DNA of 64,000 nt, taken from positions 62,001 through 126,000 of the forward strand of contig CM074149.1 in NCBI GenBank assembly GCA_037178625.1. The letters run 5' to 3'. Within the stretch, counting starts at the first letter, position 1. Each line of letters opens with the position of its first letter. The translations under genes were made by a program, and so were the position numbers. The stretch is from Skeletonema tropicum (lineage: Eukaryota; Bacillariophyta; Thalassiosirophyceae; Thalassiosirales; Thalassiosiraceae). Below, piece after piece: positions 30,784 through 41,009 of the stretch. The notes below the pieces were generated by a model. The model saw only the letters and a list, made by a program, of their open reading frames with translations, searched no databases and had not been told where the DNA came from.

Positions 30784-33497
30784 GGCAGGGATGGGTTAAA
30801 TGGCAGTCCCTTTCATAATGGGAGTATTTTGTACATGGTCTTTTCTCATGAGGAATCGCTGTGACATAGGCTAGGATGTTTCATTCTCACCTCAAAATCT
30901 CGGGAGGTGGATTTCTTACTCGCAAGAAAGAGTGAATTCAAAAGGCAACGGCGGCCAACGGCCACTCCAGCCACAACAAAATTCAAACAGCTAGCCTCCA
31001 CCATGACAAGACATGCTAAGAAAGTATTGTAAGCGCTGCCGGCGGCCGCCTAACCACCATGCCCTCTCTCATCTGCAATGAATTTAACACCACTATCAGT
31101 GATAGCACCGTTGCTTGCGAAGGTGGAGAAAAACTGACTTGAGACGAAAGGTTTGTCCATTATTGAGAGGAAAGATGAGTCATCAGTAGTGGGTGTTAAA
31201 GTTTTGGCGTCTCAACCGATGCGTCGAATAAAACCAACTGCACGGGATTCCTCGCACCGACCTGCAATGGAAACTCTTGACGTTCTCGATGTATTTTTCT
31301 GCTGCACGCGAAGAATTTGGGGCGGAAAAGGTAAGAATTCATTATTGCAAAATTAATACACATCGAACAATCACCACACAACATACGTCAATGATTTACT
31401 CACGAATTTTCAATCGGTAAATACTTATCACGCATCTATTACACCATTAATACGACGTCGCAGCTGCATTTGATTGTTTATGATCCTTCGGCAAAAAGTC
31501 GTGGCTCCAGTTTGAAATGAAAGGACATCAGCCTCAGCCCAGTGACGTACAGAGAGGGAAGAAGACAATCCGTTCAAAAGGGTCGGTGTTATTAAGCATC
31601 TGACAATCAGCCTCGGCAACGTGCGGAATTCAAAGCAGTATAGGTGAGCTGGTCACGTTCTTGTTGCATCAATAATATCGTAATGTATCGTCTCTTCTGT
31701 ATTGAACGCACATCAACTTCGGCGAGGTTAATCCTCGATGTAGCGTTTGTCATCTCATTTAAATTCAAACCTCTCTTGCAAATGTACTCTACAGATGTAA
31801 ACGGACAACAATGAAGACAGTAACAATATCACGTCAATCACAATCATGTTGCTCCCGATTGAATGCATAATTACTGCTTAAAACACTCTTTATCGGATGA
31901 CGATGCCTCGACAGCGACGAATTATATCCTTGTTGAAATCATGATTGCTTTTATGATGCAGTCATTATTTCTATGCCATATATTCCGCTGCTATGAATGT
32001 CTCTGTTGGCAAATGCGGAAAATCTCTATGTGTCATGGTGTACCACATATTCGAAGTGTCATTTGTTTGTCAGGTTGAATGCATTGAGAGCCGGTATTTC
32101 ATAGTGTGTCAATACTGTAAGCATTGTGCATAAAATAGAATTGTGAAGATTGCTTTGTAATGTTCTATCTGTTATTCCTATCAACAGTTATTGGAAGAGA
32201 GAAGATTGCATCGTAATGTTTCTCTCCGTTGTCGGATGAGATAGATTGCCATCGCCGATGGAAGCAATGGGAAGAAGAGGTCTTACTGGAGATCTGTTAC
32301 GTCTAAAGAGTGCAATGGCAATGGATAGCCTAAGATTTAAGTGCGATAGGAGAAGCAATTTTTCATGATAATCGTTGTACTAACAATTGATTACATCTAT
32401 TTTGTGCATAGGCGAAGCAAGTGTGTGCATAACATCACACCAGCGCAGTCACTGACGTGCGTGAATTCTGACAAGTGCAGTGTGCAGGGAGAACCCTTCG
32501 TCTATTTCGTCGTAACAGGCTGCAACCTTTGCAGACGTTTGACAGATGTCGTACCCAGAGAAGACTACGACGTGGATAAGCAAGACCATAACAGAGCAGA
32601 ATTGCATCCGTTTTCCAGCAGTGTTGTTTCATCTCTTGATGGTACGACCCAATTGCAGCAGCTGATATGTCATGTCAGATTAGTCCGATTACAAGTGTCC
32701 GACTCTAGTGGTTTCTACCATTACACTTGAGACAGCGGCAGATTATCGCCGACCCTTTTGAAAGGGATGTCTCTTCCTCTCTCTACAAAACGTCACCAGA
32801 CTGAGGCAGACGTACATTCGTTTCAAACTGGAGCAATAACTTTTTTCGAAGGATCATCGACACAAATGCAGCTGAAGGGGTCATGTTCTTGATGTAATCG
32901 ATGATATATGACGAAGACGCTGAAGCATGTGTTGTCATTCGTGAGTACTTCATCATAAACTTGAATTGTGTGGAGAAATGTGTGTTCATGTTTCAAAAAT
33001 GAACTGTTACCTTTTTCCGATCCGCCCAAATTCTTCGCGTGCAGCGGCACAGAATTACATCAGAGTGTCCATTGCAGGTCGGTACGAAGAGTCACGTGCA
33101 GTTGGTTTTATTCGACGCATCAGTTGAGACGCCAAAACTTTAACACCCACTACTGATGACTCATCTTTCCTCTCAATAATGGACAACCCTTTCGTCCCAA
33201 ATCAGTTCTTCTTCATCTTCGCATGCAGCGGTGCTATCGCTGATTATTGTGGTTAAATTCAATGCGGATGAGAGAGGGCATGGTGGTTAGGCGGCCACCG
33301 GTAGCATGGTCATGGTCTATTTATTACTCAAAAGGCTGTTATTCTCTTTCTTGTGAATAAGAAATCCACTTCCCGAGGCTTTGAAGTGACTTCTGATAAA
33401 GAGAAACATCCTAGCCTATGTCACAGCGATACTTTATGAGAAAGGACCATGTACAAAATACTCCCATTATGAAAGGGACTGCCATTTAAGATCTGCC
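30784..33497. mobile_element. 2.7-kb element with ~0.8-kb terminal inverted arms
   Basis: The left arm runs 30784 to about 31610 and the right arm about 32740 to 33497. The arms are imperfect reverse complements: TTAAATGGCAGTCCCTTTCA near 30797 matches TGAAAGGGACTGCCATTTAA near 33470, CATAGGCTAGGATGTTTC near 30864 matches GAAACATCCTAGCCTATG near 33404, and TAGTGGGTGTTAAAGTTTTG near 31185 matches CAAAACTTTAACACCCACTA near 33133. The 1.1-kb centre has no transposase I can see, so it would be non-autonomous. I could not identify a target duplication. Long terminal arms are known in Mutator-like and foldback transposons. Confidence 0.8.
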
Positions 33498-33513
33498 AGG
33501 GTGAACACAAAAC

Positions 33514-33874
33514 AGGAGGGGTGATCCCGTATGTAGAACCATACTAATTCCTAAATATAACAGATTTGTCCGTCGGCTTGATTTGGATTTTTACCCGTGT
33601 AACAGCTGCCGCGAGATTTACTGCCGCCAGTTGAATTCCGCTTTTTACCCGTGTAACAATCTCACGGACACAGCTTGGTGATGTTAGTGGGAGAGATAAG
33701 GAGAGACACCCATCCGAAACGAATCTGTGACATGACACAATTGTCCGTGAGATTGTTACCGTAACCGATTTCTCGTAGGTCTGGTATGTTTCTACGTAGG
33801 AACGCCGCCGCCGCCAGAGATGTGAATGTTACCCAATGTAACAATCTCACGGACGGGTTCTGATCACCCCTCCT
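33514..33874. repeat. Small nested foldback repeat cluster
   Basis: The outer pair is AGGAGGGGTGATC (33514-33526) with GATCACCCCTCCT (33862-33874). Inner copies of GTAACAATCTCACGGAC are direct at 33653 and 33838 and inverted at 33743-33759, so the middle can fold in alternative ways. It probably represents one or two MITEs placed between the long-arm element and the LRR gene. Confidence 0.7.
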
Positions 33875-34030
33875 CACAAAACGCAGCGCCGAATCGCCGA
33901 AGCGCCGAGCGAGCGACGCCGAAGGCAAAGGATTGCCGCTGCAGGCAGCCTTGCCCCTCTTGCTTCTGGCGTCAATAAATCTGCTACATCTTCGTGTTAT
34001 TGCTGCGTTTCATCTTGCTACTGTGTCATA

Positions 34031-34990
34031 ATGATGGCGGCCGAGGGCAATAATATTAGAACGTACATCTACAGGGGCGAGGAGGCCGTAGATATTCCTC
34101 GTGACGGACATCAAAAAATCATCGTGATCGTGCATGAAGACATCACCGTCATTTTAGAAGGGGCATTCGAATTCCATCCTAACATATGTGCTGTTATTTG
34201 CCATGATAAAGTCGAAAAAATTGAAGAAGCAGCATTCTTTGACTGCCCTTCATTGAGACGAGTCATCATGCCTGGCGTCAAAATTGTCGAGGATGATGCA
34301 TTTAATTGTTGTACCGCCCTGACGGATATGGAATGCGCCGACCTGGAAATAATGAACGAAAGAGCATTCAATTCTTGTAAATCCCTTACAAGCATCAATC
34401 TGCCATTCGTCGAGATCGTTGATGATCATGCATTCGGTTTCTGTGAAGCTCTGACAGACGCGAAATTTAGTAACAAGCTGGAAAGAATCGAGGGAAGGGC
34501 ATTCCTTAATTGCACCTCTCTAGAACGAATCACGATCCCATTGAAAGATGGTTTGATTGCTGATGATAATGTATTCATGGGGTGTGAGAATTTGAAGCAT
34601 GTAGATCTAGTTGAGGGAGAACTACATGAAACTATCTCCGCTTTACAATTGGAGGAGTGGAGAAGTGATATGAGTGAACTAATTGATTCAATCAATCAGA
34701 TTCTTCCCGATACAGATGCAGGTTTTTGCCACCCCTTTGGTGATTATAATGAGGGAGAAAAGGCCCAGGTGATACGAAGCTGGATCAGTTCAGTCCTTCG
34801 CAAAATTATCCACTACCAAGCAGAGCACCAACGCGTCGTGAATGAGGCTGGGACTACACTCCATCATGCTTTGCCTCACGATATCGTGATGACTTATGTT
34901 CTTCCTTTTTTGGCCTTACCATCGTACACGTTTGGAGTGGAGGATCATGAAGATGAAGAAGACTATGGTGATGATGAAATGGAGGAATAG
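34031..34990 (+). CDS. BspA-type leucine-rich-repeat protein, paralog 1
   Basis: This is a 319-codon single exon starting ATGATGGCGGCC. It begins MMAAEGNNIRTYIYRGEEAV and then has about five ~23-residue LRR_5 repeats of the form AFFDCPSLRRVIMPGVKIVE (AF-x2-C-x2-L-x2-I/V-x-(L/M)P-x-V-x-I). Next come a helical region (WISSVLRKIIHYQAEHQRVV) and an acidic tail (EDHEDEEDYGDDEMEE). There is no signal peptide, so an intracellular role is likely; binding partner unknown. The family is strongly expanded in centric diatoms. Two further members lie at 38870 (full length) and 56543 (broken). Start and 5' flank (CATCTTGC-ACTGTGT) are shared with the 38870 copy. Confidence 0.9.
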   Translation: MMAAEGNNIRTYIYRGEEAVDIPRDGHQKIIVIVHEDITVILEGAFEFHPNICAVICHDKVEKIEEAAFFDCPSLRRVIMPGVKIVEDDAFNCCTALTDMECADLEIMNERAFNSCKSLTSINLPFVEIVDDHAFGFCEALTDAKFSNKLERIEGRAFLNCTSLERITIPLKDGLIADDNVFMGCENLKHVDLVEGELHETISALQLEEWRSDMSELIDSINQILPDTDAGFCHPFGDYNEGEKAQVIRSWISSVLRKIIHYQAEHQRVVNEAGTTLHHALPHDIVMTYVLPFLALPSYTFGVEDHEDEEDYGDDEMEE

Positions 34991-35703
34991 GATGAACAAG
35001 AGGAGACCTGGGAAGGAGTAGGCAATGGGACGGAGGACGATGGAGCAGGAAGACAAATAAAGAGTGGGGGGAAGTAATTAATTGGATCTTCAGTTGAAAA
35101 CCAGAATATATAAGATTAGGACAGCTGTTCATCTCATGGAAAAAGTCTACTGGTGCCTCTGGAGGAGTGAAAGAGGGCCTCGTATTGTGGACATGCTGAT
35201 GTGGCTTATTTCTGTCCGTATCTTCCCCTGCTCGTCAAATTCCATCCACATGTACCTATTCATCGTCGTAAGTAGAAGTCTATCTCTTTGCTTCCTGAGC
35301 TAGCTCCACAAGCTGCCACAAGAATCACTCATCAACCCCAAGTTTCTACTTGTCGAGCGCTTTGAGGATACCTCCTACTGCGATTGCTATTGCGGTGCCC
35401 CCAGTAGTGCCTTATATCATTCTAAACCTCCAAGAAATGACTGCGACGTTTTAATATACATGGGCCTAATGCTAATGCTCATAGATGTACACGACACACG
35501 AACACGAAGAGCTGAATCAAAGCAATGACAGGGATAAGATAGCAATAAATATAAATATTAAGTTTATATCCTTCACCAGCGTTTCATTCCAATTATTTAG
35601 ATGAGGACAAGCAATCTCTTTACATATCAACTTTGACTTCGTCTTCATCTGTCTACTATCGTATCACACATATAAATACACTCTTCAGGGAGTCCAAGTT
35701 TCT
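34991..35703. other. Intergenic, no supported gene
   Basis: Convergent 3' regions of the LRR gene and the minus-strand silaffin-like gene. No repeats or coding features were recognised. Confidence 0.5.
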
Positions 35704-36519
35704 TTAGTATCGTTGAGGAGTTGAGCTGCTCTTAGACCCTTTCGATGAAGGAGTCGAAGAGCTCTTTGACGACTTGGCCTTTGAGCTCTTCGAAGAAATC
35801 TTCCAGCACTTCACACGTGGGTCAGGGGTTGCGCTCATAATCTCACCATTGCCAAAACGGACGTGGTTATCACCGTAATCAGTAGTGTAAGTCTGGGCAT
35901 TACAAACACCAGTCGCAATGTTTGCGAAGGAATCATGACTGCCGATGCTGTTGTAATCGACGAGGCAATGACACTCAGAAGTGAGTGGATCGGATGTGAA
36001 GACGTCTAGGTGAAAGCCACGGAGCACCAGCCCTCCTTGCCCTTCGCCTGGGCATTCTGCACAAAGTTCTGCACACTCCTTGGCATCAACGTTGGAATAT
36101 CCAAGGTATTCATAAATATTCCCATGAGGTACTAGATCATTATTATAATCATTGGGGTTGTCATCGAGACACTGCCCTACACCGACGTAATCGAATTTGA
36201 AGCCACCCTTCTTGATTGCTTTTGGCTGCTGCTGAATCTGATTGATGTTCATCATCTTGCCGCTCGCTGAAGCTGAAGAGCTACTAGCGGTATACGAAAC
36301 TACTGCTACTGCACCGATAGCCAGTCCCCACAACATGATGAGTCTTTTGTTCAAAGGACTGTCGGCGGTGTTATCATTGCATTCCTCAGTCTCCTCGGCC
36401 TCGGCTGCAGGCTCGATGGATTCAGCGTCGACTGCGACAATCTCTACACCGGCCTCCTCATAGGCCTCGTCGTCAATAGCGCGCTTGTTGATGCTGCTGT
36501 TGTTGTTTGTCATTGTCAT
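35704..36519 (-). CDS. Membrane-anchored Cys-rich protein with Lys/Ser-rich silaffin-like tail
   Basis: A frame of 271 codons. Residues ~1-57 are acidic (AEAEETEECNDNTADS). Residues ~60-80 (RLIMLWGLAIGAVAVVSYTA) form a single hydrophobic segment preceded by KR, suggesting a type II signal anchor. Residues ~110-235 hold a Cys-rich lumenal domain with CLDDNPNDYNN, CAELCAECPGEG, ECHCLVDY and CNAQTYTTDYGDN, reminiscent of WSC/PAN-type carbohydrate-binding folds; that match is weak. The C-terminal ~40 residues are SSKSSKAKSSKSSS-like, the Lys/Ser pattern of silaffins and cingulins, which are phosphorylated and act in silica deposition. A role in the cell wall is a reasonable inference, not a demonstration. 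Only a short intergenic stretch separates it from hAT debris upstream. Confidence 0.7.
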   Translation of the reverse strand: MTMTNNNSSINKRAIDDEAYEEAGVEIVAVDAESIEPAAEAEETEECNDNTADSPLNKRLIMLWGLAIGAVAVVSYTASSSSASASGKMMNINQIQQQPKAIKKGGFKFDYVGVGQCLDDNPNDYNNDLVPHGNIYEYLGYSNVDAKECAELCAECPGEGQGGLVLRGFHLDVFTSDPLTSECHCLVDYNSIGSHDSFANIATGVCNAQTYTTDYGDNHVRFGNGEIMSATPDPRVKCWKISSKSSKAKSSKSSSTPSSKGSKSSSTPQRY

Positions 36520-37028
36520 GATAGCGGAATATTGATAAGTATTCAGCTAGCCGTTCATTTGTTATGTCGTCTAACCTAGTATTCGCCGACAAATCTTTCT
36601 TGTTGTAGCAATTTAAACGACCAATCTTTCTTCCAAATGGATTCAAACGACCACAAAGCCTGTTGGGCGTAATGATAGCGAAATCGATGTCGAACTTTCT
36701 TGAAAGAACACATTATTCTGCTTTGATTATATCAACAGTGAGCATAAGATTGTGTCAGCAGTAAAAGTAGAAGTAGGCAGAATATATAGCCTCCCTTCAC
36801 TTTGATTTGCTCATCGTAGAACGTCGATCCAGAATTGATGATTCCGTTCTCGCGTGTGTCCTCGTCGGCTCCGTGGCCGGCCATCATTGTGATGACATGT
36901 GCTTGTGACTTGCAAGTTGTTATGTAGCGCGAAGCCACACATTCACATACTGATTCCTCCCTAGAACCCTGTAGAAATTTTTGGCTGAAAAAATCTGAAT
37001 TTCCAGAGATTTCCAGGACTATGGAAGG
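36520..37028. other. Upstream region of the silaffin-like gene
   Basis: No gene is supported. Short minus frames (36732-37149) partly overlap the hAT left end and carry no recognisable motif. Confidence 0.5.
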
Positions 37029-38532
37029 CATAATAGTAGAGGTTGGTCTCGTCTCGGTCTCGGCACTGTCCCGAGATTCGAGCCGAGACAGGGTCCGTCG
37101 AGACGAGATCCCGGGATATCTCGAGATTTTCAATGAAGAAGGTTAGCAATGATTAAAAGGGGCAAAACCAACAAATAATTATCTACTATGGACTCTTTAG
37201 ACAACTTAGTACTCATTGTTCTGGCCAGCATCAATTGGATCCCCACTCTCATCCTTGTCTTCAAAAGAAGGAGGGAGTAGAAACTCATTCAAAGGGACAT
37301 CTGGATCTGGCATGAGTTCATCCCAATTTTTGCGGATGAGGCTAATATTTTCTTCAACAAACATGATGCATCGATGCGGCAAGTAAGAATGGGATCAATG
37401 CAAGATCGCTTTGCTGCAATTACTCTGGCTGCCCTGCTCCAGATTCTTTCCAAGGGAGCGGGAGTTGCTGGAATATCTCACAGGTACTCTCGTGCAAGTG
37501 TTGCAAGTTCAGGGAATTGGTGAGCGATTTGTTTCCAACGCTTCAATGGATCATTAAACTTTCTTTCTCCATCTTGCATCGGCATTTGCTCCAGGAGTTC
37601 GTAAGCTGCAGCTGGGCTTCACATCGGATCCGAATATTAACGTCAGTCAATTCGTCATCATTTGCTGCTGCATCGTCGTCGAAGTCAAATGCACCCAAGA
37701 AAGCGAAGCTCGTGTCTTCTGCTTTAGAAGATACTTGCAGTACTGCAATACTTCCACCTTCACCACCATTATCATTTGTATTTGTATTAGCCTCCTTCTC
37801 GACATCAACCATAAGATCTTTGATGAGTTGCATCAACTTATTACACAAGGTCGAGTCAATTCATATTCAATAATGGCAATGATGTTCAATTACTACTTAC
37901 CTTCAAAAGCCAGAACTGCATTACAATGAAGAACGTGGCCTGTGCAATATGCATGCGCCCAATCCTCATGTGCTCCATTCATACGGATTGCAAACTTTCT
38001 CAACTGCTTGTGTCCTGGTTCACTACACATCGGATTATCACCCTTCCAATGTTTGCAAATGCATTTGTCATCCCAATCTTCTTCGTCGCTCGAGGATTCC
38101 GATGGTTTTCGCTCTTTGCATTTGACATCATCGTCTTCGTCACCCGACGATTCCAACGATTCGTTCCTGCTGGCAGTAGAAGCTGCATCGGCATCGGTGA
38201 TAGCATCGCATCGACCATGACTTCAGAATAGATGAAGATGATGAGTTGAATTCATCAAAAAAATAATCAAACTCCAATGAACAAGTCGTGTGAACGCACC
38301 CAACGGTGTCAAAGGGAGTCTTGTTATGATGTAAGATTGGAATCGTGCTGATGAAATCAGAAGTAGCCGCAGAAACGAATTGTTCTTCGTCATGGTTGGC
38401 TGTGAGAAAGAGATGACAAAAAATCCCGAAATGCTCCGAGACAGAGGGTGCCGAGACGAGACACCTGTCTCGACCCAAAAAATCCCATCTCGTCTCGGCC
38501 GAGTCGAGACGAGACCAACCTCTACATAATAG
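37029..38532 (-). mobile_element. Degenerate hAT-superfamily DNA transposon with 8-bp target duplication
   Basis: The element is 37037-38524 (1,488 bp). Its ends are inverted: TAGAGGTTGGTCTCGTCTCG on the left, complement at 38505-38524 on the right, followed by further GAGAC/GTCTC-rich inverted text. It is flanked by perfect 8-bp repeats CATAATAG at 37029-37036 and 38525-38532. The 8-bp duplication, the TAGAG end and the hATC remnant inside all indicate hAT. Confidence 0.93.
37340..38156 (-). pseudogene. hAT transposase remnant
   Basis: Near the element's left end, the minus strand encodes FPELATLAREYL, a TGA stop, then DIPATPAPLERIWSRAARVI and AAKRS. This is the hATC dimerisation region (FP-LA-LAR-YL-IPATSAPSERVFS-A). 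Further frames upstream (37848-37543, with FDFDDDAAANDDELTDVNIR; 38156-37893, with CICKHWKGDNPMC) may be decayed parts of the same coding region. The catalytic core is not recognisable. In-frame stops and the short length mean it cannot encode an active transposase. Confidence 0.8.
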
Positions 38533-38565
38533 GTACGCTGCTCGCGTTTCGCTCTGTTACGGTTA

Positions 38566-38795
38566 CGGGGGCCTAGGCGTATCGGGATAGTGGGCGCTTT
38601 TCATACCCTCTTGCGGGCGGTGCCCACGTGGGGCCCACAACTGCAAAAAATCAGGTGAAAATGAGCTAAAATGCGGGCAAAATCCCCGAATATCGACACA
38701 AAATCACCCAAAATCTCCCGTCAAGCCTCCTGTCAAACCAGTCCCTCGTGTGGGCACACCCACGCGCCCACTATCCCGATACGCCTACGGGGGCC
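38566..38795. mobile_element. 214-bp hAT-type MITE
   Basis: The element is 38574-38787. It has perfect 24-bp terminal inverted repeats that begin TAGGCGTATCGG and end CCGATACGCCTA, flanked by perfect 8-bp duplications CGGGGGCC (38566-38573 and 38788-38795). There is no coding capacity. Its target is a copy of the GGCCCCGAGGGCC motif that is repeated across the window. Confidence 0.95.
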
Positions 38796-38869
38796 CCGAG
38801 GGCCGATTCCTTAGCGCTCTGCTATCTTCATTTTATTGCTGAGTTTCATCTTGCGACTGTGTTGTCGTC

Positions 38870-39835
38870 ATGGCGGCCGAGGGCAATAATATTAGGAGGT
38901 ATATCTACAGGGGCGAGGAGGGCGAAGATATTCCGGATGATGGAACTCATATTATCGTCATCGTGCATGAAGGCGTAACCGTCATTCGTGCACGGGCATT
39001 CTATGGCCAACCGAACATCTTTGAAGTAATCTGTCATGATGAAGTCGAAAAGATTGAAAGAGAGGCATTCAAAGGCTGCCGTTCCTTGAGACGAATAGTC
39101 ATGCCGGGCGTCAAAATTTTTGAGGAGGGCGCATTCTTTTATTGTAAGGCCCTAATGGATGTGGAATGTGGCAAGCTGGAAATGATTAAGAAATATGCAT
39201 TCTATAGGTGCGCATCTTTAAGGAGCATCAAACTACCTTCCGTCGACATCGTTGATGAGTGGGCATTCGGTCGTTGTGGAGCCCTGACAGATGCCAAATT
39301 TAGTAACAAGTTGGAACGAATTGAGGAGAGGGCATTCCTCAACTGCACCTCTCTAGAACGAATCATCATCCCATTGAAAGATGGTTTGATCACTGATTAT
39401 GATATATTTATGGGGTGTGAAAGTTTGAAACGCGTAGATCTGAATGAGGGAGCACTGAATGAAACTATCTCCGCTTTATTATTAGACGACTGGAGAAATG
39501 ATATGGATGAACTAATTGATTCAATCATTCAGATTCTTCCCAATGCAGATTCAGGAAACTATAACTTCTTTGGTATTGATGATGAGGGAGAAAAGGCCGA
39601 AGTGATAGAAAGCTGGATCAGATCAGTTCTTCGCAAAATTATCCACTACCAAGCAGAGCACCAACGATTCGTGAATAAGGCTAGTTCTACACTCCATCAT
39701 GCCTTGCCTCACGATACTGTGATGAATAATGTTCTTCCTTTTCTGGTCTTACCATCGTACACGTTTGAAGTGGAGGATCACGATGACGATGATGAAGAAA
39801 GCGATAGTGACGATGAAGATGACATGGAGGAATAG
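38870..39835 (+). CDS. BspA-type leucine-rich-repeat protein, paralog 2
   Basis: This single exon of 321 codons is closely similar throughout to the 34031 copy. It begins MAAEGNNIRRYIYRGEEGED. The LRR_5 repeats include AFYGQPNIFEVICHDEVEKI, AFKGCRSLRRIVMPGVKIFE, AFYRCASLRSIKLPSVDIVD and AFLNCTSLERIIIPLKDGLI. The same helical block (SWIRSVLRKIIHYQAEHQRF) and a longer acidic tail (DDDDEESDSDDEDDMEE) follow. The coding start lies ~75 bp right of the MITE target duplication, so the MITE sits in its proximal promoter. It is intact and probably functional; the role is unknown. Confidence 0.9.
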   Translation: MAAEGNNIRRYIYRGEEGEDIPDDGTHIIVIVHEGVTVIRARAFYGQPNIFEVICHDEVEKIEREAFKGCRSLRRIVMPGVKIFEEGAFFYCKALMDVECGKLEMIKKYAFYRCASLRSIKLPSVDIVDEWAFGRCGALTDAKFSNKLERIEERAFLNCTSLERIIIPLKDGLITDYDIFMGCESLKRVDLNEGALNETISALLLDDWRNDMDELIDSIIQILPNADSGNYNFFGIDDEGEKAEVIESWIRSVLRKIIHYQAEHQRFVNKASSTLHHALPHDTVMNNVLPFLVLPSYTFEVEDHDDDDEESDSDDEDDMEE

Positions 39836-40163
39836 GACGAACAAGACAAGAGGAGCAAGTAATGAATGTCGAATGTTGCTTCGGTGTTTTGACATGGACG
39901 GGAGAGATGAGGTGAAGTTGAGGAAGTCTTAGACAATGGTACGAGACAGATGTTGGGGTGGGGGGAATAATTCATTCGAACCTTGCTGAAGCTTGCACCT
40001 TGCTGGCCTGACGTCTTGGTCTGTCAGTGATCCCCCAAGCGTTTGGCTAAATCAAACAAGCTATGTGCTTGCTAGTTGCCGGAGATCAAAGCTGTTCATT
40101 TAAATAATCACTTACCTTTGGTACATCAACTGACTTGGGAGCGAGTTACATATGTAAATCACT
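39836..40163. other. Intergenic
   Basis: 3' flank of the LRR gene. No gene is supported. Confidence 0.5.
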
Positions 40164-40263
40164 GGTGCGATCAGGGAAATATCTACCGCAGCACATGTTC
40201 GTTATCACTTAGCATAAATAATGTCACCTCTAACTTAGATGGCCCACCAGACGTACTTTAAAT
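40164..40263 (+). mobile_element. SINE copy 2 (5'-truncated)
   Basis: It shares GGTGCGATCAGGGAAAT, CACATGTTCGTTATCA, ATAAATAATGT and CCACCAGACGTACTTTAAA with copies 1 and 3. The tRNA-like head is absent and no clear target duplication was seen, so it is an older or truncated copy. Confidence 0.8.
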
Positions 40264-41009
40264 TACGAGGTGATTTACCGAAGAATAGGTTAGAGAATTA
40301 AAATACGAACGAATAAGTGGCATACAAAAATCACGAACATTTCATCTGGTATTATGAGAAGAGGAAGCCCCAGTGGACTATGCTCATGCGTTATTCAAGG
40401 GCAAAGTGCGCTAGACAGAGCCACATAGCTCGCTGCAAGCGAATTAGGAGGGAGCAGTGGGTTTTGCAGTACAGACATGAGCGGCTGGAGTCTGGACTGA
40501 TTTAAAGCTCATCACGGTGCAGCCCTAGACAATCTTCATGATCATAAAGCATGCACATTTTCGGAAGTTAGGAGCCACATGCTGGTGCAGCGGTAATTGA
40601 TTCATACTACGGTGCGTGGGGAACTGTCAAGAAATGCAGATGCCCTAAAATATACTACGATCACCAGATTCGGGCGAAGGTCTCAACATTGTAATCACGT
40701 AAAGAAGAACTTGACGAAGAGGGCTAAGACAAGAGATCTAGTAAGGGCACTAGAGTGCACAGTTGCAATTTCGTTATTGTTGTATTAGCATTGTAACGTA
40801 GGTGTAGAAAGAGATTCACCTCACTTCTGAGTACGTGATGCTTCAAAATGCTCACGTAGAGCCCAGTTCTATTTTCTTGTTTTGACTCTCACTTTTACTA
40901 ATAGTCTTAATCTTCTTGCTTGTCTCGCTCTTCTTCTGCCTTCCTCTGCGGCTTGACTTACTCTTCTGGTTCTTGTACCATTCCGACCAAGGTTTTATGG
41001 CGTAGAAAT
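40264..41009. other. Intergenic
   Basis: No supported gene; the frames at 40317-40788 carry no recognisable feature. Confidence 0.5.

Noticed and set aside
31153..33156. Small genes inside the long-arm element
   Set aside because: The frames lie in both inverted arms or the unique centre and show no transposase or other motifs.
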